Both the position numbers and the translations under genes were made by a program. The notes beneath the pieces are model-generated. The model did no database searches. It saw only the letters and a program-made list of their open reading frames with translations, and was not told the DNA's origin. 64,000 nucleotides of DNA from Polytrichum commune (taxonomy: Eukaryota > Streptophyta > Polytrichopsida > Polytrichales > Polytrichaceae): NCBI GenBank assembly GCA_950295325.1, contig OX485803.1, forward strand, positions 5,022,001-5,086,000, in the 5' to 3' direction. This document shows positions 59,233 to 64,000 of this stretch, one piece after another. Numbering within the stretch: the stretch's first letter is position 1; every line of letters starts with the position of its first letter.

Positions 59233-60417
59233 CGGAAGGCACTAACAACTACGCTAGACACCAGAATAGCCTATATTGATTGGTCACCAGTATAAACATG
59301 TTCTCATTCACTTCTAACAGAGCCAGGAAAGTACACATGTAGTCTGGAAAAGTGCATACCTACACAGCATTCTGGATGGAATCCACCTATTTCCTAATTA
59401 CAAGAAAAGATTTTCAAGGTAATAAGATTCCGAACAATCCTAGAAGGCTACTTCAAATCCTTCACACAATATCTGGTAGATTTCGATGAATTCCACCTCA
59501 TTGCCTCTTTAATTCAGGTTATTCTGGTCCACATTCCATAAATTCTTTGAAAGATTCGAATTGTTGGAACCAGAGAATGAGGTCGGATACACTGTGCATG
59601 CATGCCTCTTAATTACACAGAAAGTGGTTACCAATGTGTTCAGATTCCAGATATTCTTCCACTGATAGCCGAATGTAGAGGAAAAGTAGCGTACAAGCGC
59701 AGTAGCAAATTCAGAATGTGAACCATCCTCCTACACTGAGAAAGATCTGCCGACTTGGGCATATTTATGCCTAGATTCAATTTGCACATCATCTTTTATG
59801 AGGTGTCAACAAATCAAATGATGACACTTCAGGACAGGAAATAATTATTTTATGCCTAATCTGACCCGCAAGTAGGGTCATTGACAAATTTCCCAGGGGA
59901 ACTATGTGCACAGCCAATTTCAAACTAAACGCAGCAATTGAGCCTGATATTCTAGAAACCCTTCACAACGCTAAAAACCAACCAGGTCTCAAAAATCCTC
60001 CGAGCTCGTAAGCAAATGCCAAACAGCGATCTGAATTTTCCACTTGCTTCAAGAAAGACAAACTCGATCTGGAAATGATCACTTTTCGTAAACACATACA
60101 CAATCCGGTGAAAACAAAGCAAAACAAACCGACAAAAGAACTGAGGTCCGAGCTCCAAAGGCAGCGCGGGAGAGGGGCAGCAAGCCAGAGATGCAAATCC
60201 TAGATCATTAAGAAAATACGTAGATCAGACAAAGAAAAATGTTCGCAAGTAGACTGAGAAAGGTGACCAAGAACTTCCAACCTCGAAAGAGAACTCCGCA
60301 GGCTCCCTTATCTCTCTCAGCGACTGATATAATTTGGTGCGCAGGCTCTAAAAAATCCAAAAGAAATTTCAGAAAGACGATGGAAAACCGAACGAGAAGA
60401 GAATAGAGTAGGCGTAC

Positions 60418-60640
60418 CAGGGAGCGCTGGTGGTGCAAGAAGAGCAAGCGGCGATTGCGATGGCGATGGGAAGAGGTCAGCTTGAAACCCTACCTTCTTG
60501 CATCGTCCGCTTCAGAGGAGAGAGAGCATAATGGATGAATAATATGGGGATGGATGAACTATTACGGATGAAGGAATGAGCTGATAGTTAGGGAGGGCTA
60601 TGTAGACTACATGAGTGCTGTGAATAACTTCGTTGTTAAG
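60418..60640 (-). promoter_or_regulatory. Probable leader exon and promoter of the COX7a gene
   Basis: On the minus strand, 60,520-60,418 reads CTCTCTCTCCTCTGAAG, then AGGTAGGGTTTC, a common plant leader motif, then TCCCTG before GTACGC, a plausible donor. This fits a non-coding first exon spliced to 58,687. Upstream sequence to 60,640 is the likely core promoter and ends at a MITE. Confidence 0.45.
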
Positions 60641-60643
60641 TTA

Positions 60644-61020
60644 GGGTCAGTTCACATGGAGTCCCAAGTCCCAACATGAAGGCAAAGTCCCAACTTTTGA
60701 GCCTCAAGAATCCTTCAAATATAGTTAATTATCATCAAAGTTGGATCTTGATTATTGCATGCAAAAATACTTGCGGGATTCGTGTTGAGATTTGGGTTTA
60801 ACTTCATTTTTTTGTTCAACCCAACTCTCAACACAAGTTCCAAGCCTCACTTCCGAAAAATGTTACAAGCCATATAGGATCATGTCATACTTGGGACTTA
60901 GGACTTGGGACCGTGTGAAGTGCTTAAGTCCCAACTTCCATGCTCTGAACGGCTGAGATTGCACGGATTGACCTCCTGTGACTTGGGACTTGTGACTTGG
61001 GACCCCGCGTGAAGCGGCCC
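60644..61020. mobile_element. TTA-flanked MITE, AAGTCCCAA family, 377 bp, between COX7a and the next gene
   Basis: Ends GGGTCAGTTCACATGGAGTC and GACCCCGCGTGAAGCGGCCC, TTA at 60641-60643 and 61021-61023. Sub-terminal repeats of AAGTCCCAA/TTGGGACTT mark the family. It fills most of the space between two divergently arranged genes, so it may lie in a shared promoter region. Confidence 0.75.
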
Positions 61021-61023
61021 TTA

Positions 61024-61362
61024 GGGTGAAGTAACTTTTGCAGAGAGAGAAGCGAGAACTATTCCCCATAGCCATAAGGTTAGCCTTCCTTCGCAAACCC
61101 CCGTGCTCCTCTTCCTCCTACTGCGATTGCCAATGCAATGCGGGCCATGGCGGTTCTCCCATACAACTTCCCAGTAGTTTCAATCGCCACAGAGGTTTAG
61201 TTTAGCAAGCTTCAAGCGGTGTCTGGGCCATGTGAGGAGCAAAGGGGGAGAAGGGCTTTTATTCATTTTGTGTCAAATTTTTAAATCAATTGTCTACCTC
61301 ATGATGATGCAATTTGTTCAAGGTTTATAGAGAGCCAGGGAGGGACTTCATCAGTATTCAAA
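61024..61362 (+). promoter_or_regulatory. Probable promoter and leader of the coiled-coil gene
   Basis: Starts right after the 60.6 kb MITE. Contains GCAGAGAGAGAAGCGAGAAC and a pyrimidine tract CTCCTCTTCCTCCTAC before the ATG at 61,363. Divergent to the COX7a promoter across the MITE. No TATA box assigned. Confidence 0.3.
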
Positions 61363-61515
61363 ATGCAGCAGTCGGTAGAAATGGATTTGATCGAGAAGGA
61401 GAAGGCGGAGAAGGCTGCCTTGCGGAGAAGAAGGCAACAGGGCGTGGCAGCTGGGACATCGAGGTTTGCCGAATTGGAGCAAGCGGTGCAGGAGATTCGG
61501 ATCAACACGTTACAG
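61363..61515 (+). CDS. First coding exon of an unidentified basic coiled-coil protein
   Basis: The exon gives 51 residues: MQQSVEMDLIEKEKAEKAAL, an arginine run, then RFAELEQAVQEIRINTLQ, and stops at a clean CAG/GTTGGT donor. Charged residues with spaced hydrophobics suggest a coiled coil. I do not recognise the family. The next plausible exon is at 61,991-62,045, but its frame does not fit phase 0 in a way that yields a long protein. Downstream pieces at 62.16, 62.49 and 63.4 kb may belong to the same gene. Confidence 0.45.
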
Positions 61516-61610
61516 GTTGGTATATGATTGCTTCTCTTCAGGTGTTTTGTGATGCTCCCATTGTTTTTGGAGCGGTCTGCCGGTCGATTGAGCTGCCACG
61601 GAGCTTTTCG

Positions 61611-61990
61611 CAGGGAAGGAATTGCTTGCTGTTGCGGTTTAGAGAAGGGACGGGATGCTGGATTTTTGGTTTTTTTTTCTGTCTACCTTGTTTGTGTTGG
61701 TTTTGTTTCACAATGTGTCTGTCTGTCTTGTGGATGTTGTGTCGACGGGACTCTCACATCTTTGGTCATGGCTCATCATCAACTGAAGTTCTTTGGCAGG
61801 GAAGAAATTACTTCTTGGTGGGGTTAGGGGAGGTAGTACTGGATGTTTGGTGTTTGGTGTTTGGTGTATGTCTTTGTCTACCTTTTTTGTGATGGTTTTG
61901 TCTCAGTGTGTGTTTGTTTATGTCTCTCTCTCTTGTGGATGTTGTATGGGTGGGGCTCTTACATCTTTGGTCATTTGTCATCATCAACAG
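61611..61990 (+). repeat. Two-unit tandem duplication (about 185-bp period) in an intron
   Basis: Units at 61,611-61,795 and 61,796-61,990 both run from GCAGGGAAG(G/A)AATT through TTGTGGATGTTGT and CACATCTTTGGTCAT (TACATC in unit 2) to CATCATCAAC. Only unit 2 ends in a usable acceptor (CATCAACAG), so duplication may have moved or copied the splice site. Confidence 0.6.
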
Positions 61991-62161
61991 GTACTGAAGA
62001 CGCCCTACTACCGAAATTGCAAGTCTGCACGCAACATTCGCCGAGGTATGTTTTTTGAGAAAGAACCAAGTGAGGCCGTTAGGGCTACAGAAGGACCAGG
62101 ACACTGCATTCACTTGTGCTTCATCTCTTACTGTTTTTCCTCTGCCTAACTGACTGCCCAG

Positions 62162-62372
62162 CTTGAAGAGGCTTATGTGTAGTTTAAAATCGAGTCAAAC
62201 GCTCGAGGAAACTTATTCGGTGGCCATGGCCGAGCAGTGGGTGGCTGCGAGCCGTGTGGACCCAACGGTTGGGTCTATATTATCCAACACAATTAGTATT
62301 GGGGAGAGATTATGCACATCGTTGAATAACTTTGTATCTAATCAGTTGCACAATACGGCATTTTCTGAATGA
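62162..62372 (+). pseudogene. Coding-like exon, copy A of a tandem pair
   Basis: After an acceptor-like CCCAG it reads LEEAYV and a stop; shifted by one base it continues open as SSQTLEETYSVAMAEQWVAA and later ERLCTSLNNFV, ending at 62,372. Copy B 325 bp downstream keeps the same late residues (VAATQIDP, NRLCTSLKDFV, then a stop at the same place). A frame shared by both copies suggests an ancestral coding exon now broken, or an exon used in two frames. Function unknown. Confidence 0.45.
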
Positions 62373-62486
62373 ATGAGGTGGATGTGTTTGAATGTCTTGT
62401 TCACCCTAACTTTGGGTAGAGGGCATTAAAGTCTCTTCCTCATGGAAATTACACCTAGGATGTCAAGCATCATACTTGCTGCTCAG

Positions 62487-62690
62487 CTTGAAGAGGCCTA
62501 TGTGTAGCATCGTAATTGAAGCAATGTATTTCATAATGGCCATTGGGTGGACCTAGTGGAGCAATCAGTGGCTGCAACCCAGATCGACCCAGCAGCCTAA
62601 TTCAATGCAATTTCGCACCGGAACAGGTTGTGCACATCATTGAAGGACTTTGTACAAAGTCTGCTGGACAGTATGATATTTTCTGATTAA
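62487..62690 (+). pseudogene. Coding-like exon, copy B of the tandem pair, decayed
   Basis: Begins CTTGAAGAGGCCTATGTGTAG like copy A (the in-frame stop after LEEAYV is conserved) and matches it to TTTTCTGA. In the longer frame it has at least one extra internal stop that copy A lacks. The flanking 3' sequence (GTGTTTGAATG, TCTCTTCC, GGATGTCAAG) is duplicated too, so the repeat unit is about 325 bp. Confidence 0.5.
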
Positions 62691-62938
62691 GGTGAATGTG
62701 TTTGAATGCCTGGGTCCATCCTAAGAAACGTTGGGTGAAGAGTACCATAATCTCTTCCCAATGGGAATCACACTAGGATGTCAAGAATCAGACAGAATGT
62801 GTCAAAAACTGATGTTCTGGTCAAGAAAGGGCCAAGTTAAGAAGTAGCTTTTGCAGTCATGAATATGACTGCCTAGGTTGCTACTTTAATGGTACTGGGT
62901 GATGTTTTGACCTAATGAGCAATTGTTATCTGACCAGA

Positions 62939-63345
62939 GGGTTGCTTAAACTCAAAGCCTTAATCTGGATCTCATGGGAACTCCAAGGTTAAGCCACCCT
63001 AAGGCTGGAACAACACTTGGATGGGTGACCTTCCTCACACTCGATTTCCAGTGCACCCTACCATCTGTGGTCCATGCAATCATGGTGGGGGTATTTGGGA
63101 GAGCCAGATATTTTCAACCAACCATCTGGGAACCTCGGGACTAGACCTTGGGGGATATAAGTGGAGGTCGACTTGTCTAAGACTGTTCAAGGTGTTCACC
63201 TTTTAAAAGAGGCAGTAGTCTTTGGGGGCCCTCTAATTCTCATGCATGTTTCCAGATTATATCTAAACTTAGACCAACTCAAAGATGAAGCAACACTATA
63301 ATTCACGTCGGTGGCAACATCGGAGTCATCTCTTCTTTTCTTCTC
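62939..63345 (+). mobile_element. 5S rRNA-derived SINE, copy 4
   Basis: Nearly the same length as copy 1 and collinear with it. The 5S head has CTGGATCTC-ATGGGAACTC, AAGGTTAAGCC and GGATGGGTGACC (63,019-63,030). The body keeps TCAACCAACC, TTTTAAAAGAGGCAGTAGTC and GGCAACATCGGAGTCATC, then the tail CTTCTTTTCTTCTC. ATCTGACCAGA before and ATCTGCCCAAA after look like a slightly decayed target-site duplication. It lies between exons of the 61.3-63.7 kb gene. Confidence 0.75.
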
Positions 63346-63400
63346 ATCTGCCCAAACATGAGTGCTTATGTTGTCCTTGAGCCTTTGAAATGCAGTAGGC

Positions 63401-63667
63401 ATGCGGGTTATACGAGAGCTGTGCAAGCAAATGCGATCGGAGACGGTGACAATTGGCAAGGAGCGACGAGAGAGAGGAGATGGAAGTGCTGCCAAACGCA
63501 GGAAAGCTGCTGCTGCTCAGGAGCAGGCCGGATTGCTTGGGATGCCAAGCACACCCGCTTCACAACCTATTGACAACATGGTGGGAGGATCCCCAGCCGG
63601 GGTCAACTTTGTTTTATTGCCTCAGAACAACCCTCCAGTTATCACTGAATTGAGTGATTCACCATAG
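63401..63667 (+). CDS. Possible last exon: basic, Ala-rich C-terminus of an unidentified protein
   Basis: Eighty-eight codons ending in TAG at 63,667: RVIRELCKQMRSETVTIG, then a basic block (KERRERGDGSAAKRRKAAAA) that could be a nuclear localisation signal, then PSTPASQPIDN and a Pro/Val/Leu-rich end. An acceptor-like AAATGCAG lies at 63,388-63,395, so the exon may start at 63,396 and belong to the coiled-coil gene that begins at 61,363. The link is inferred from position and strand only. Confidence 0.4.
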   Translation: MRVIRELCKQMRSETVTIGKERRERGDGSAAKRRKAAAAQEQAGLLGMPSTPASQPIDNMVGGSPAGVNFVLLPQNNPPVITELSDSP

Positions 63668-64000
63668 CATCATCATACGCCATGGAAATGATGACTCAGT
63701 GGCTAAGTCTGGGTTTAGGAAGGCTATGTTAGACCTGAGTATTTCTAACTACACATGGGTACATGAACATGAAGTGGACCTAACCAACTCAGGATTTCTC
63801 CATTTGTAAGATTTATGTCTAAGCACAAACAGCTTCCTGTGAAGTTAATGCTCCGTCGACAGCACACCTCATGTCCTACCTCAGGGCTGGAAAGTAAAAT
63901 GGAATTCGAAACACTTAGGCCTAGCCAGAATACTGATGTAATCCTGATTAGTAGAAGCAGCTACATTTGTGATTCAACATTAGGGACAGTGATTCAAATT
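63668..64000. other. No gene seen (possible 3' UTR)
   Basis: Follows the TAG at 63,667; likely 3' UTR and downstream DNA of the preceding exon. The window ends here. Confidence 0.35.

Noticed and set aside
1-64000. tRNA genes
   Set aside because: No cloverleaf with box A and box B was recognised by eye; the TGGTATCAGAG string at 37,846 is a primer-binding site, not a tRNA. A tRNAscan run would be decisive.

Overview
The window looks like nuclear DNA of a land plant. It is intron-rich and moderately AT-rich, with no operons. It carries a nuclear copy of plant mitochondrial small-subunit rRNA and three gene families typical of land plants: MRL1-type PPR, START-domain protein and plant COX7a. 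The purine-rich and GT-rich leaders and the repeat style suggest a non-seed plant, perhaps a moss or lycophyte. That last point is inference from style, not proof.

Layout. From 1 to about 29 kb the DNA is gene-poor and built almost entirely of small non-autonomous DNA elements: TTA-flanked MITEs with GGGCC-type ends, TA-flanked MITEs whose ends are palindromes, two long foldback elements, and several unnamed dispersed repeats. It also holds a mitochondrial rRNA insert (about 24.15-24.37 kb) and a decayed coding region (13.1-15.2 kb). From 29.1 to 33.6 kb on the plus strand lies a four-exon START-domain lipid-transfer gene behind a GC-rich, internally repeated leader. From 33.6 to 38.5 kb is intergenic, with MITEs and one putative LTR fragment. 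From 38,564 to 51,422 on the minus strand lies a 20-exon gene for an MRL1-like chloroplast PPR protein of about 1,237 residues, the main gene here. From 51.5 to 58 kb come a four-unit tandem repeat just upstream of MRL1, MITEs, and the 3' end of a LINE. From 58,171 to about 60.5 kb on the minus strand is a small mitochondrial COX7a-like gene with a long intron in its leader. From 61.1 kb to the end is a plus-strand coiled-coil gene with duplicated, partly broken exons.

The three clear genes are unrelated housekeeping functions: rbcL mRNA stability in the plastid, cytochrome c oxidase assembly or stability in mitochondria, and lipid binding. Nothing suggests a gene cluster. The most unusual element is a family of about 405-bp repeats with a 5S rRNA-derived head, a pyrimidine-rich tail and apparent target-site duplications. 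There are four copies, all inside introns of genes between 42 and 63.4 kb, and I saw none in the gene-poor arm. I read it as a 5S-derived SINE. Exon boundaries were chosen by eye from GT/AG sites, reading frame and family resemblance recalled from memory; no alignment or search was run.
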